A stretch of 42,909 nucleotides of DNA from UQRS01 sp050946935 (GTDB lineage Bacteria > Bacillota > Clostridia > Oscillospirales > Acutalibacteraceae), in contig JBMNVR010000017.1 of NCBI GenBank assembly GCA_050946935.1, forward strand, positions 1 to 42,909, given 5' to 3'. The position numbers and the translations under genes were made by a program. A model generated the notes under the pieces. It ran no database searches, was not told where the DNA came from, and was given only the letters and a program-made list of their open reading frames with translations. Numbering within the stretch: the stretch's first letter is position 1; each line of letters starts with the position of its first letter. This document shows positions 32,585 through 41,445 of the stretch, piece after piece.

Positions 32585-34723
32585 TTATCCCGCCGGCTTA
32601 TCGGATTTGGCAGCGGACTTGCCCCTGCCCTTGCGCTCCAGCTTGATCTCGTAACCGCAGGCCTCGTCCGCGCAGTGGAGGATGCCACCCCGCTTTTTGA
32701 AGAGGGTCTTGCCGCAGTTCGGGCAAACCTCGGCCGTTGGCTCGTCCCAGGTCATGAAGCCGCATTTGGCGCCTTGCTCGCAACCGAAATATTTATAGCC
32801 GTTTTTGCTTCTGCGCTCTAAAATCTTCCCGCCGCATTTGGGACACTGACCCGGCATTTCCTTGACGATCGGCTTGGTGTTCTTGCACTCCGGATACCCC
32901 GGGCAGGCGAGAAATTTTCCGAACCGCCCGGATTTGATTACCATCTTCCGGCCGCACAGCTCACAGACCACGTCGGATTCCACGTCCGGCACCTTGATCT
33001 TGACGCCGTCCATATTCTCCTCCGCCTTTTGCAGAGTGTCGGCAAAACCGTCGTAAAAACCCCGGATGGTATCGACCCAGCCAAGCTGTCCCTCTCCGAT
33101 ACGGTCGAGGTCTTTTTCCATATTCGCCGTAAATTTGGTGTTGACAATATCGGGGAAATATTCGGTCATCAGGCCGGTCACAATCTCCCCCAGCGCGGTG
33201 GGCTTCAGGGATTTTTTCTCCCGCTCGATATACTCCCGCTGCTGAATGTTGGAGATGATCGGCGCATAGGTCGACGGACGGCCGATGCCGTACTCGTCCA
33301 GCGCCTTGATCAGGGTCGGCTCGGTATACCGTGCCGGCGGCTGGGTGAAGTGCTGATTGGGTGTGATAGCCTTCGGCTTCACCATCTCCCCCGTTTTGAG
33401 CGCGGGCAGCGTGCCGCCGTTTTCCTCATCGGCGTCATCCCGGCCCTCCTCATACAGCACGGTGAAGCCGTCGAACCGGACGGTAAACCCGCTGGCATTG
33501 AAGGTGTATTCGGTTCCCGAGGGGCAGGCGGCCGCGATCCCCGCCGATACGGTATCCTGCACACAAGCGGCCATCAGGCTGGCGATAAACCTCTCCCAGA
33601 TCAGCTTATACAGCTTGAACTGATCGGCGGTAAGGGAGGGCTTCACCTGCTCGGGTGAGAGGTGGATCATGGTCGGACGGATGGCCTCATGCGCGTCCTG
33701 CGCGCCGCTTTTGGATTTGAAATAACGCGGCTTTTCGGGCAGATACGCCTGGCCGTAGCGGCCGGCGATGTACTCGTTCGCGGCGGCCCGGGCTTCCTCC
33801 GAAATGCGGAGGGAGTCGGTACGCATGTAGGTAATCAGACCCACGTTGCCAAGCTCGGGCAGCTCGACGCCTTCATAAAGCTGCTGGGCGATCCGCATGG
33901 TGCGCTGGCCCTCATACCCCAGCTTGCGGGAGGCGTCCTGCTGTAGCGTCGAGGTGATAAAAGGCGGCGCGGGCTGCTTGTTGCGCACGCCCTTTTTCAC
34001 GGATTTAATGGTATAGGCCGCGCCGTCCAGCTCGGACAGGATGGCCTTCGCGGCCGCCTCGTCCGGAATCGTACCCAGCTTTTTGCCGTTTTGGGCACCC
34101 AGCTTGGCCTCGAACACCCGACGGGACGGATGGGTAAACTTCGCGTCGATTGACCAGTACTCCTCGGATTTAAAGGCCTTGATCTCCTGCTCGCGGTCGA
34201 CAATCAGCTTTAAAGCAACCGACTGCACCCGACCGGCCGACAGCCCTCTGCGCACCTTCTTCCAAAGGAAGGGGCTGAGCTTGTAGCCGACGATGCGGTC
34301 GAGCACCCGCCTGGCCTGCTGCGCGTCGACAAGGTCGAGGTTGATTTTGTGCGGATTTTTCATTCCGGCGGTCACACCGGTTTTGGTGATCTCATTGAAT
34401 TCGACCCGGTTGTTCTCCTCCAAATTCAGGCCGAGAAGCTGAGCCAAATGCCAGGAAATCGCCTCCCCCTCCCGATCCGGGTCGGTGGCGAGATAAACCA
34501 TATCGGCATCGGCGGCCGCCTGCCGCAGTTGTTTGATCAGGTCCTTTTTATCCGACATTTCCAGATACTTGGGCTTGAAATCATGCTCGACGTCGACCCC
34601 AAGAGTACTCTTCGGCAGATCACGCACATGCCCCTTGGAGGCCATGACCTCATAATCCGAGCCGAGAATCTTTTTAACCGTCTTAATTTTGGAGGGTGAC
34701 TCCACAATCACTAATTTCGACAT
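32585..34723 (-). CDS. topA: DNA topoisomerase I
   Basis: A 712-residue type IA topoisomerase relaxing negative supercoils. The Toprim domain is at the N terminus (LVIVESPSKIKTVKKIL; YLATDPDREGEAISWHL at 78-94). The catalytic tyrosine is Y299 in LITYMRTDS. Three Cys4 zinc modules close the protein: CELCG...CPGYPEC, CPKCG...CEQGAKC, CPNCG...CADEAC, followed by a Lys-rich tail. ATG 34723 follows AGGAGAG. Confidence 0.98.
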   Translation of the reverse strand: MSKLVIVESPSKIKTVKKILGSDYEVMASKGHVRDLPKSTLGVDVEHDFKPKYLEMSDKKDLIKQLRQAAADADMVYLATDPDREGEAISWHLAQLLGLNLEENNRVEFNEITKTGVTAGMKNPHKINLDLVDAQQARRVLDRIVGYKLSPFLWKKVRRGLSAGRVQSVALKLIVDREQEIKAFKSEEYWSIDAKFTHPSRRVFEAKLGAQNGKKLGTIPDEAAAKAILSELDGAAYTIKSVKKGVRNKQPAPPFITSTLQQDASRKLGYEGQRTMRIAQQLYEGVELPELGNVGLITYMRTDSLRISEEARAAANEYIAGRYGQAYLPEKPRYFKSKSGAQDAHEAIRPTMIHLSPEQVKPSLTADQFKLYKLIWERFIASLMAACVQDTVSAGIAAACPSGTEYTFNASGFTVRFDGFTVLYEEGRDDADEENGGTLPALKTGEMVKPKAITPNQHFTQPPARYTEPTLIKALDEYGIGRPSTYAPIISNIQQREYIEREKKSLKPTALGEIVTGLMTEYFPDIVNTKFTANMEKDLDRIGEGQLGWVDTIRGFYDGFADTLQKAEENMDGVKIKVPDVESDVVCELCGRKMVIKSGRFGKFLACPGYPECKNTKPIVKEMPGQCPKCGGKILERRSKNGYKYFGCEQGAKCGFMTWDEPTAEVCPNCGKTLFKKRGGILHCADEACGYEIKLERKGRGKSAAKSDKPAG

Positions 34724-34751
34724 TTTGTCTCTCCTGTTTTTATAGTTTTAA

Positions 34752-34774
34752 AATGCATTCAAAAGGAATGCATT
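34752..34774 (-). repeat. short inverted repeat between dprA and topA
   Basis: AATGCATTC (34752-34760) and GAATGCATT (34766-34774). On the minus strand the stem is followed by TTAAAACTATAAAAAC, only a weak T tract, so at most a partial terminator inside the dprA-topA unit. Confidence 0.45.
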
Positions 34775-34777
34775 GGA

Positions 34778-36046
34778 TCAGCAAGGTTCAAAGCGGCCGC
34801 CGGGCACCGGCCTTATATACCCGAGAAGCTCCAGCTCGGTCAGCGCCGCGAGGACGGCGCCGGCCTCCACCCCGCATTTAACCGAAAGATAGTCGGCCGA
34901 GAGAGGCTCCGCCTCCATAGCGTCGTAGATTTGGGCCGCCGCGGAAGAAAGCTCATCACCGGCCGGCCGCTTCGGCACAGGTGTCTGCGGTGTGGAGACG
35001 GCGCTTTTCGGCCGGGAGGGAACCGTGGGCTTTTCCAGCGGCATGCGCCGTTTTTCTGGCGGAGAATCGGGCTGGGTCTTGACATGCGGATGCGCCAGCA
35101 GATCGGCCAGCCGGGTCAGAACCTCTTTGGAAAAGGGCTCTGCCGCCTGCCTCAAATTCAGCTTATGCGGATAATCGGGCGCATATGCGGTCAGGATGTC
35201 GGCCGCGTCAAGAAGCGGCGCCGCGCCGTCTTGAATCAGCCGGTTGGAACCGGCGTAAACCGGGCTGCCGACCGGACCGGGCACGACGTAAACATCTCGC
35301 CCCTGCTCCACGGCACGGTGGGCGGTAATCAGAGTGCCGCTGCTTTTCCCCGCCTCGATCACCACGGTACCGAGCGAGAGGCCGGAAAGCAGCCGGTTGC
35401 GCGCCTGAAACGCGCCTCTCGGCACCGGCGTGCCGGGCGGATATTCCGAAATCAGGCAGCCTCTCTCCCGCACCAGACGGCGCATTTCGGCGTTTTGGGA
35501 AGGATAGTTGCAGTCGACGCCGCAGGGCATGACGCAAACCGTCCGTCCTCCCGCAGCCAGCGCGCCCATATGGGCAGCATAGTCGATCCCCAGCGCGCCG
35601 CCGCTGACAATCAGCATACCGGCACGTGCCAGCCGGGCCGCTAAGCTCGCCGCGGCTGAAACACCGTCCCCGGTAGGACGCCGCGCGCCGACAACGGTAA
35701 CCGCCGCCTCATCATCTATCGCCGGCCACTGCCCGGCGACGTACAGGGCGCACGGCGGGTCGATCGTGTTGAACAGGCGGGCAGGATAGGCCTCATCCTC
35801 CGGCGTGAAAACCAGACAGCCGATTTTCTTACAATTCTCCAGGATTCTGTCCGCCGCGTCAAGAGGGATTTTGTTAATTTTTTGAATTTCAGCGGGTGAA
35901 AATATGCCGCTTTCCCGACGGGAGGCCGAATCAGCGTGATGCAATGCCTCTGCCCCGCCGAAGCGGCGCAAAACAGCAGGAAGCTTGCCGCTGCCGGGCC
36001 CGAGCACCAGCTGAAGCCAAATATAGTATATGCGCAGATCAGCCAA
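34778..36046 (-). CDS. dprA: DNA-processing protein DprA
   Basis: A 422-residue protein that loads RecA on incoming single-stranded DNA in transformation. The N-terminal helical region is followed by the Rossmann fold (VTVVGARRPTGDGVSAAASL, LIVSGGALGIDYAAHMGAL, VCVMPCGVDCNYPSQNAEM, FQARNRLLSGLSLGTVVIEA). A proline-rich linker at about 310-350 leads to a C-terminal winged helix. The start is TTG 36046, six bases behind GGGAGGTG; the GTG nine bases upstream lies within that binding site. It overlaps the TrmH-type gene by 8 bases. Confidence 0.95.
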   Translation of the reverse strand: MADLRIYYIWLQLVLGPGSGKLPAVLRRFGGAEALHHADSASRRESGIFSPAEIQKINKIPLDAADRILENCKKIGCLVFTPEDEAYPARLFNTIDPPCALYVAGQWPAIDDEAAVTVVGARRPTGDGVSAAASLAARLARAGMLIVSGGALGIDYAAHMGALAAGGRTVCVMPCGVDCNYPSQNAEMRRLVRERGCLISEYPPGTPVPRGAFQARNRLLSGLSLGTVVIEAGKSSGTLITAHRAVEQGRDVYVVPGPVGSPVYAGSNRLIQDGAAPLLDAADILTAYAPDYPHKLNLRQAAEPFSKEVLTRLADLLAHPHVKTQPDSPPEKRRMPLEKPTVPSRPKSAVSTPQTPVPKRPAGDELSSAAAQIYDAMEAEPLSADYLSVKCGVEAGAVLAALTELELLGYIRPVPGGRFEPC

Positions 36047-36851
36047 AATCGGCACCTCCCCCGGTCGACCGGGTCATCTCCCACATAAGGATCGAGGCGG
36101 CGGCCGCCGCATTGAGCGATTCAGCCCGTCCGGGCATCGGTATGGTCACAGGCCGATCAGCAAACGCGATCGCTTGCGGAGTAAGACCGTTCCCCTCATT
36201 CCCGATCAAAACCACACCGCCCGCCTCAATTCCGGCGCGGCGCACATCCGTCGCGGCCCGGTCAGGCACCGCAGCAAAAACCGACAGGCCGGCGGCACGA
36301 AAGCGCGCCAATTCGGCAAAGAAATCCTCCGTTTGCAGCAGCGGAATGCGCAGCAAGCTGCCCATTCCGGCCCGCAACGCCTTTGGTCCATAGGGGTCGC
36401 AGCAGCCAGGCGATAAAATCAGGCCGTCCAGCCCCAGTGCCTCCGCCGTGCGGGCCACGGTACCGAGGTTGGCGGGATCACGCAGTTCCTCCAGCCCCAG
36501 GTAGCGCCCGCCCGGCCGAAGCCTTTTAGGATCCAACCGCAGCGCCGGCATCCGGCAGACGGCCAGAATACCCTGCGGATGAGCGGTGTCGGCCAGTGCG
36601 GCAAAAACCGCGTCGGGAACCGAAAGCACCAGCTCAGCCATCTCTGAAAGCTGCGCCGTCACCTGCGGATAGCGAGCTGCACCGGCGTCGGAGCAGACCA
36701 GCGTCGCAATAGCGATACCGCTGTCGGCCGCGTCGACACAGATGCGCGCCCCTTCAACCACAAACAGGCCGTTCTCTTTCCGAGAGCGGCCGTTTTTATA
36801 CAGTTTTGCAATTTCCTTGATCTGCCGGTTTTCACGGCTGGTGATACGCAT
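36039..36851 (-). CDS. TrmH/SpoU-family RNA 2'-O-methyltransferase
   Basis: A 270-residue SPOUT enzyme. An N-terminal substrate-binding domain (ENGLFVVEGARICVDAADSG) precedes the knotted domain with the three motifs LGLEELRDPANLGTVARTAE, VVLIGNEGNGL and VTIPMPGRAESLNAAAAASI. Target (23S rRNA or tRNA) cannot be fixed. ATG 36851 has GGAG eight bases upstream; an earlier ATG in frame would fall in the rplT terminator. It starts the dprA-topA run. Confidence 0.92.
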   Translation of the reverse strand: MRITSRENRQIKEIAKLYKNGRSRKENGLFVVEGARICVDAADSGIAIATLVCSDAGAARYPQVTAQLSEMAELVLSVPDAVFAALADTAHPQGILAVCRMPALRLDPKRLRPGGRYLGLEELRDPANLGTVARTAEALGLDGLILSPGCCDPYGPKALRAGMGSLLRIPLLQTEDFFAELARFRAAGLSVFAAVPDRAATDVRRAGIEAGGVVLIGNEGNGLTPQAIAFADRPVTIPMPGRAESLNAAAAASILMWEMTRSTGGGADFG

Positions 36852-36883
36852 GCGACCAGCTCCGGTTTTGAAGATACAAATAT

Positions 36884-36915
36884 GAAAACGCGCCCGGAGA
36901 CACTCCCCGGGCGTT
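36884..36915 (-). terminator. intrinsic terminator of the infC-rpmI-rplT operon
   Basis: On the minus strand a GC-rich stem ACGCCCGGGGAG / CTCCGGGCGCGT is followed by TTTTCATATTTG. It lies 6 bases beyond the rplT stop. Confidence 0.8.
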
Positions 36916-36920
36916 TCCAA

Positions 36921-37280
36921 TTATTTGGACAAGGCAGCCTTGGACTGCTCCGCAATCGCGGTGAATGCAGCAGCGTCGTTGACGGCAATCTCGGACAGCA
37001 TCTTGCGGTTGAGGGTGATGCCGGCCTTCTTTACACCGTTCATGAAGGTGGAATAGTTCATCCCATTCATCTTGGCGGCGGCCGAAATCCGGGTGATCCA
37101 CAAACGGCGGAAATCGCGCTTCTTCAGCCTTCTGCCGATATAGGCGTACTGGCCGGATTTCATCACAGCCTCTTTAGACATTTTAAAGAGCTTCGACTTT
37201 GCGCCGAAATAGCCCTTTGCAAGCTTAATGGTCTTTTTCCTTCTCTTACGCGTCATCATCGCGCCTTTTACTCGTGCCAT
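36921..37280 (-). CDS. rplT: 50S ribosomal protein L20
   Basis: A 119-residue bL20: MARVKGAMMTRKRRKKTIKL at the basic N terminus, GYFGAKSKLFKMSKEAVMKS, and YAYIGRRLKKRDFRRLWITR. Besides structure, L20 represses its own operon in bacteria by binding mRNA. ATG 37280 follows GGAGGTTACGAGCA. Confidence 0.98.
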   Translation of the reverse strand: MARVKGAMMTRKRRKKTIKLAKGYFGAKSKLFKMSKEAVMKSGQYAYIGRRLKKRDFRRLWITRISAAAKMNGMNYSTFMNGVKKAGITLNRKMLSEIAVNDAAAFTAIAEQSKAALSK

Positions 37281-37318
37281 TGCTCGTAACCTCCGTTAAT
37301 TTGATGTTAAGGCAGTTC

Positions 37319-37516
37319 TTATTTGTAAGGGATCATCTTTTTGATTGCCGCTGTGTTGGTTACGTCGGCAACAGTCGTCTTGCGAAGATTTCTCTTCCTC
37401 TTGGTCGTCTTCTTGTTCAGAATGTGAGATTTGAAGGCGTGGGCGCGCTTTACCTTGCCGTTTTTGGTCAGTTTAAAACGCTTTTTGGCCCCGCTGTGTG
37501 TTTTGATCTTGGGCAT
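37319..37516 (-). CDS. rpmI: 50S ribosomal protein L35
   Basis: A 65-residue bL35: MPKIKTHSGAKKRFKLTKNG, then GKVKRAHAFKSHILNKKTTK. ATG 37516 has AAGGAGG. Thirty-two bases after infC. Confidence 0.98.
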   Translation of the reverse strand: MPKIKTHSGAKKRFKLTKNGKVKRAHAFKSHILNKKTTKRKRNLRKTTVADVTNTAAIKKMIPYK

Positions 37517-37548
37517 TGTATTTTCCTCCTTAATATGAAACAGTAGCG

Positions 37549-38067
37549 TTATTTGCCAGCTTTGGGCGCAAGGAACATCAGCATGTTGCGGCTTTCCAGC
37601 TTAGCCGGCTTTTCAATGCCGCTGTACTCGGAACAATATTCCGCAAAACGCTTCATGATGTCATACCCGATCTCCGGATGGCTGAGCTGACGCCCGCGGA
37701 ACCGGATGGATACCTTTACCTTATTCCCGGCCGACAGAAACTTGATTGCCTGGCCGCCCTTGGTCTCAAAATCGTGCTGGTCAATGGTCAGGCTCAGACG
37801 GATTTCCTTCAGTTCAACAGTTTTCTGGTTCTTACGGGCTTCCTTCTCACGCTTGGCCTGCTCGAAACGGTACTTGCCGTAATCCATAATCTTGCAGACG
37901 GGAGGCGTGGCGGTCGGCGCAATCTTCACCAGATCCATGTCCTTGTCATAGGCTTTTTGCAACGCCTCCGCCGCGGACATGATGCCAAGCTGGGTTCCGT
38001 CGGAATCGACAACGCGCAATTCCTTGTCATAAATCTGTTCGTTGATGGGAAGTTCCTTGCTGCTAAT
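37549..38067 (-). CDS. infC: translation initiation factor IF-3, ATT start
   Basis: A 172-residue IF-3. N domain: ELPINEQIYDKELRVVDSDG; linker: YGKYRFEQAKREKEARKNQ; C domain: VSIRFRGRQLSHPEIGYDIM and LESRNMLMFLAPK. No ATG, GTG or TTG fits the known N terminus. The codon ATT at 38067, six bases after the perfect GGAGGTG, gives exactly the family length of 172. An AUU start is the known device by which IF-3 represses its own translation. It leads the rpmI-rplT operon. Confidence 0.95.
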   Translation of the reverse strand: MSSKELPINEQIYDKELRVVDSDGTQLGIMSAAEALQKAYDKDMDLVKIAPTATPPVCKIMDYGKYRFEQAKREKEARKNQKTVELKEIRLSLTIDQHDFETKGGQAIKFLSAGNKVKVSIRFRGRQLSHPEIGYDIMKRFAEYCSEYSGIEKPAKLESRNMLMFLAPKAGK

Positions 38068-38080
38068 GGGTAGCACCTCC

Positions 38081-38129
38081 AAAACTGTAAAATACAAAGC
38101 GTGGACAGAAAAGAATGTTCCGTCCACGC
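38081..38129 (-). promoter_or_regulatory. attenuator-like hairpin in the infC leader
   Basis: On the minus strand GCGTGGAC (38122-38129) and GTCCACGC (38099-38106) form an 8-bp stem with a 15-base loop, followed by TTTGTATTTTACAGTTTT up to the infC Shine-Dalgarno. The leader from the predicted start near 38232 is about 165 bases. Firmicute infC leaders are known to be controlled by premature termination responsive to L20; this hairpin is a candidate terminator. Confidence 0.6.
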
Positions 38130-38238
38130 AAATAAGTAAAATCCCGTACGGATATACCGCACCTTTCCTTATTGACCACGGTGGCCAAAGCCCCGAGGTG
38201 AGAACGAAAACGGCTGTTCTGCTTTGTTGTCGACGAAT

Positions 38239-38267
38239 ATTATAACAGTTTCCCATTTTTTTGTCAA
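38239..38267 (-). promoter_or_regulatory. consensus promoter of infC-rpmI-rplT
   Basis: Minus-strand TTGACA (38262-38267), exact 17-base spacer, TATAAT (38239-38244). Positions 38068-38515 carry no gene: they hold this promoter, the infC leader and the divergent mutase promoter. Confidence 0.9.
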
Positions 38268-38347
38268 GAAGTTTTTACAATGTTTTGCAAAGAAATGGCG
38301 CGCCAAACGCAAAATACAAAAATTCACAGCCATATTTTGGCGGGGCA

Positions 38348-38376
38348 TTGACATATACTTTTAAGGATGGTATTTT
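38348..38376 (+). promoter_or_regulatory. promoter of the phosphohexomutase gene
   Basis: TTGACA (38348-38353), 17-base spacer ending TGG, TATTTT (38371-38376): consensus -35 with extended -10. The leader to the start codon would be about 130 bases. Confidence 0.65.
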
Positions 38377-38515
38377 TATTATAGCAATATCCGAAAAGTT
38401 CTCTTCCATCGTTCGGCCGTTTTGGGCGGCCGGACAAGCCTTTGGACAAAGCTGTAACTGCATCATCCAAAACATTGCCTGCCGGGCAAAATATGAAACA
38501 ACAGGAGGAGCAAAT

Positions 38516-40237
38516 ATGGCAGATCAGATCAACCGGCTGTATGCCGAATGGTGCGAGAAGGCGGTGGCCGATCCCGACCTCGCGGACGAGCTGCGCGCGA
38601 TCGAGGGACAGGCGGAGGAAATCTCCGACCGCTTTTACAAGGCGCTGGAATTTGGTACGGGAGGTTTGCGCGGCGTGATCGGCGCCGGCACCAACCGGAT
38701 GAATATATACACGGTCGCCGGCGCGACGCAGGGATTTGCGGAATATATCAATCAGGCTTTTGAGGAGGGCTCGGTCGCCATCGGCTACGACAGCCGGATC
38801 AAATCCGACCTGTTTGCGAGGACCGCGGCTGCCGTCCTTGCCGCCAACGGCATCACGGTGCATTTGTATAAGGAGCTGATGCCAACCCCGATGCTTTCCT
38901 TTGCGGTGCGCTATCTCGGCTGCTCGGGCGGTATCGTCGTCACGGCCAGCCACAACCCGGCTAAATACAACGGGTACAAGGCCTACGGCCCTGACGGCTG
39001 CCAGCTCGGGCTGGAGGCCAGCGAGCTTGTGCTTGAACACGTTGGAAAAATCGACCCCTTCTCGGATGTGAAGAAGGCGGATTTTGACGAGGCCGTCGCT
39101 GCCGGCAAAATCCGCTATATCGGGGAGGATGTCATCTCCGCCTATCTGGACGAAGTGCAAAAACAGTCCATTCATCCCGAGGTGTTTGCAAAGGCCGGGC
39201 TGAAGGTGGTCTACACCCCCCTGCACGGCAGCGGAAACAAGCCGGTGCGCGCCATCCTCGACCGCTGCGGCGTGGCCGGCGTGACTGTCGTGCCGGAGCA
39301 GGAGCTGCCCGACGGCAGCTTTCCGACCGCACCCTTTCCAAACCCGGAGATCCGGCAAGCCTTCGAATGCGCCTTAAAGCTTGCCGAAACGGTCAAGCCT
39401 GACCTGCTGCTGGCGACCGACCCGGACTCTGACCGGGTGGGTATCGCCGTAAACGACGGCGGGTCCTATACGCTGATGACCGGCAACCAGGTCGGCGCGA
39501 TGCTGCTGCACTACGTCCTCTCGCAGCGGACGGCGCTCGGCACCATGCCGGAAAAGCCCGTTGCGGTCAAAACCATCGTGACCAGCGACATCTGCAAGTT
39601 TATTGCCGAAAAATACGGCTGTGAGCTGATCGAGGTGCTGACCGGTTTCAAGTTTATCGGAGAGCAAATCGGCCTGCTCGAAGCGAAGGGCGAGGCCGAC
39701 CGTTATGTTTTCGGATTTGAGGAAAGCTACGGCTACCTGGCCGGCAGCTACGTCCGGGACAAGGACGCGGTGGTCTCCTCCATGCTGATCTGCGAGATGG
39801 CCTCTTTCTACAAATTACAGGGCAAAACTCTCATCCGGGTGATGGAGGAAATCTACGCTGAATTCGGACTTTATGTAAACGAGCAGCAGAGCTTCACATG
39901 CGAGGGCGCCGAAGGCATGCAGCGCATGAAAGAGATTATGGATGACCTCCGGCAGAACCCGCCGGCAGAGTTGGGCGGACGGAAGACCCTGCGGGTCTGC
40001 GACTACGAGCAATCGGTGGAGACCTGCCTCTCCACCGGGGAGAAAAAACCAATCACCCTGCCGAAATCCAACGTACTGGCCTATCATCTCGAGGGGGACT
40101 GTAGCGCGATCATCCGCCCCTCCGGCACCGAGCCGAAGATCAAGCTCTACCTTTCCGCCAAGGGGGAGGAGGAGACGGCAACTCGTGCCCTCTCGGCCGC
40201 AATCGGCAAATCCATGAGCGCAAAAATGGGATTTTAA
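38516..40237 (+). CDS. phosphoglucomutase/phosphomannomutase (PgcA type)
   Basis: A 573-residue alpha-D-phosphohexomutase interconverting glucose 1- and 6-phosphate (possibly mannose phosphates). The early FGTGGLRGVIGAGTNRMN is typical of the long PgcA-like form. The catalytic phosphoserine loop is GIVVTASHNPAKYNGYK with S145; the metal loop is ATDPDSDRVGIAV; the sugar loop is FGFEESYGYLAGSYVRDKD; the phosphate loop is IIRPSGTEPKIKLYL. ATG 38516 has AGGAGGAG six bases upstream; the open frame extends further but without support. It is one of few plus-strand genes, with its own promoter and terminator. Confidence 0.95.
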   Translation: MADQINRLYAEWCEKAVADPDLADELRAIEGQAEEISDRFYKALEFGTGGLRGVIGAGTNRMNIYTVAGATQGFAEYINQAFEEGSVAIGYDSRIKSDLFARTAAAVLAANGITVHLYKELMPTPMLSFAVRYLGCSGGIVVTASHNPAKYNGYKAYGPDGCQLGLEASELVLEHVGKIDPFSDVKKADFDEAVAAGKIRYIGEDVISAYLDEVQKQSIHPEVFAKAGLKVVYTPLHGSGNKPVRAILDRCGVAGVTVVPEQELPDGSFPTAPFPNPEIRQAFECALKLAETVKPDLLLATDPDSDRVGIAVNDGGSYTLMTGNQVGAMLLHYVLSQRTALGTMPEKPVAVKTIVTSDICKFIAEKYGCELIEVLTGFKFIGEQIGLLEAKGEADRYVFGFEESYGYLAGSYVRDKDAVVSSMLICEMASFYKLQGKTLIRVMEEIYAEFGLYVNEQQSFTCEGAEGMQRMKEIMDDLRQNPPAELGGRKTLRVCDYEQSVETCLSTGEKKPITLPKSNVLAYHLEGDCSAIIRPSGTEPKIKLYLSAKGEEETATRALSAAIGKSMSAKMGF

Positions 40238-40372
40238 GCCGACGCCTTTACCTTTTGATAATGTTTCTGTAAGCGCACCTCTGCAAAGGCTCGGCAAGGT
40301 TCGGATTCGCGAAAAGCCGATCGCCTTTACGATCGTACATTACGCAATGAACTGCCTCAAATGATGCAGACA

Positions 40373-40424
40373 ACACACCGCCGCCCGGAGGGATCTCCCA
40401 TCCGGGCGGCGGTGTGTTTTTTTC
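40373..40424 (+). terminator. strong intrinsic terminator after the phosphohexomutase
   Basis: A 17-bp perfect stem (40373-40389 with 40401-40417, ACACACCGCC.../...GGCGGTGTGT), an 11-base loop and seven T. It is about 135 bases from the mutase stop and also insulates the convergent dockerin gene. Confidence 0.9.
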
Positions 40425-40451
40425 TGTCTGTCCCCGACCGCGCCGCTACAC

Positions 40452-41369
40452 CTAAGCTTTTATATTTCCTCCCACAATGACACTCCGCAGCTCCACCACA
40501 TCAGAGACGGACAGTTGTCCATCCTCCGTCAGATCGCCACAGGCCAGTTGCGCCGCGCTCGACTCCCCGCCGACAATCAACTGCCGCAGCGTAACCACGT
40601 CAGAAACCGTCACCTTCCCGTCCCCGTCGAGGTCACCGGACAGGTCGGATGGTTCCATCTCAATCGAAGGCTGAGGCCCCTCTTCCGGCTGAACATCAGT
40701 ATAATGATCATAGGCCGCCGCGTTTGGCACGGCCGGAGCCACATTACCCTCTTCATAGGTGAAAAAATTAACAAATATAATCGATGCCCTCTCCGCCGCC
40801 GCATAGCCGTACTCAAAGGTCTGGTAGCAGGTGTCTCCGATCCAGTACTGGTTGCCGGTCGGCAGACCCCAGTAAGAGTTGGTGGCGCCCGCGTTGCCCC
40901 AGGCATTGCCGATCCCGTCCCGGACGGTGTAGGCCTCCCCTTTCTTCAGTGATTCCGGCGTAACCAGAATACAGCACCAGTTGTTATCCATCCCCATCGT
41001 CGCCAGACAGTCTGAATACCCGCCGGTAAAATCCTGATTCATACAGGCGGCCGCCGGTAAAACCACACCTTCTTCGGTGGTTCTCTCCGTTCCGACAAAG
41101 GCATGCACAAACTCGCCGGTGCTTTGACCGTAGTTGAAATATGCCTTGCCCTGATGCTTGATGCTGCGGGTCTGGATACCACGGTTATACTCCCGTCGGA
41201 TGAGGCTTTGCACCACCGGCAGATCCTCCTGCGTAAAGCCGGGGGCGAGATAGACCTCTCTTCCCAGACTGCCGACCGTGTTCGGGTCGGTCACGGCCGC
41301 CGACACTGACAGCATCGGCAAGGCAAAACAAATCACCAGCGCCAGCAGAACGGAAATCAGCTTTTTCAT
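40452..41369 (-). CDS. secreted protein with LGFP-like module and C-terminal dockerin
   Basis: A 305-residue secreted protein. Signal peptide MKKLISVLLALVICFALPML with cleavage near SVSA-AV. The middle has GKAYFNYGQSTGEFVHAFVG and, near 165-195, YWGLPTGNQYW followed by GDTCYQTFEYGYAAAE, which resembles an LGFP repeat (LGxP...YQxFxxG). At about 245-302 a type I dockerin shows two EF-hand-like repeats: DLDGDGKVTVSDVVTLRQLI and CGDLTEDGQLSVSDVVELRS. Dockerins bind cohesins on scaffoldins or the wall, so this protein should be displayed in a complex. No catalytic domain is recognised. ATG 41369 has AGAGGGG. It follows a related gene (41446-42171) by 77 bases. Confidence 0.88.
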   Translation of the reverse strand: MKKLISVLLALVICFALPMLSVSAAVTDPNTVGSLGREVYLAPGFTQEDLPVVQSLIRREYNRGIQTRSIKHQGKAYFNYGQSTGEFVHAFVGTERTTEEGVVLPAAACMNQDFTGGYSDCLATMGMDNNWCCILVTPESLKKGEAYTVRDGIGNAWGNAGATNSYWGLPTGNQYWIGDTCYQTFEYGYAAAERASIIFVNFFTYEEGNVAPAVPNAAAYDHYTDVQPEEGPQPSIEMEPSDLSGDLDGDGKVTVSDVVTLRQLIVGGESSAAQLACGDLTEDGQLSVSDVVELRSVIVGGNIKA

Positions 41370-41445
41370 ATATATGCCCCTCTCTCATTTTCACAATCGG
41401 CCAAACAAAGAAGCCCGCCGGTCCCTTTCCCACGTGGTTATAAAA

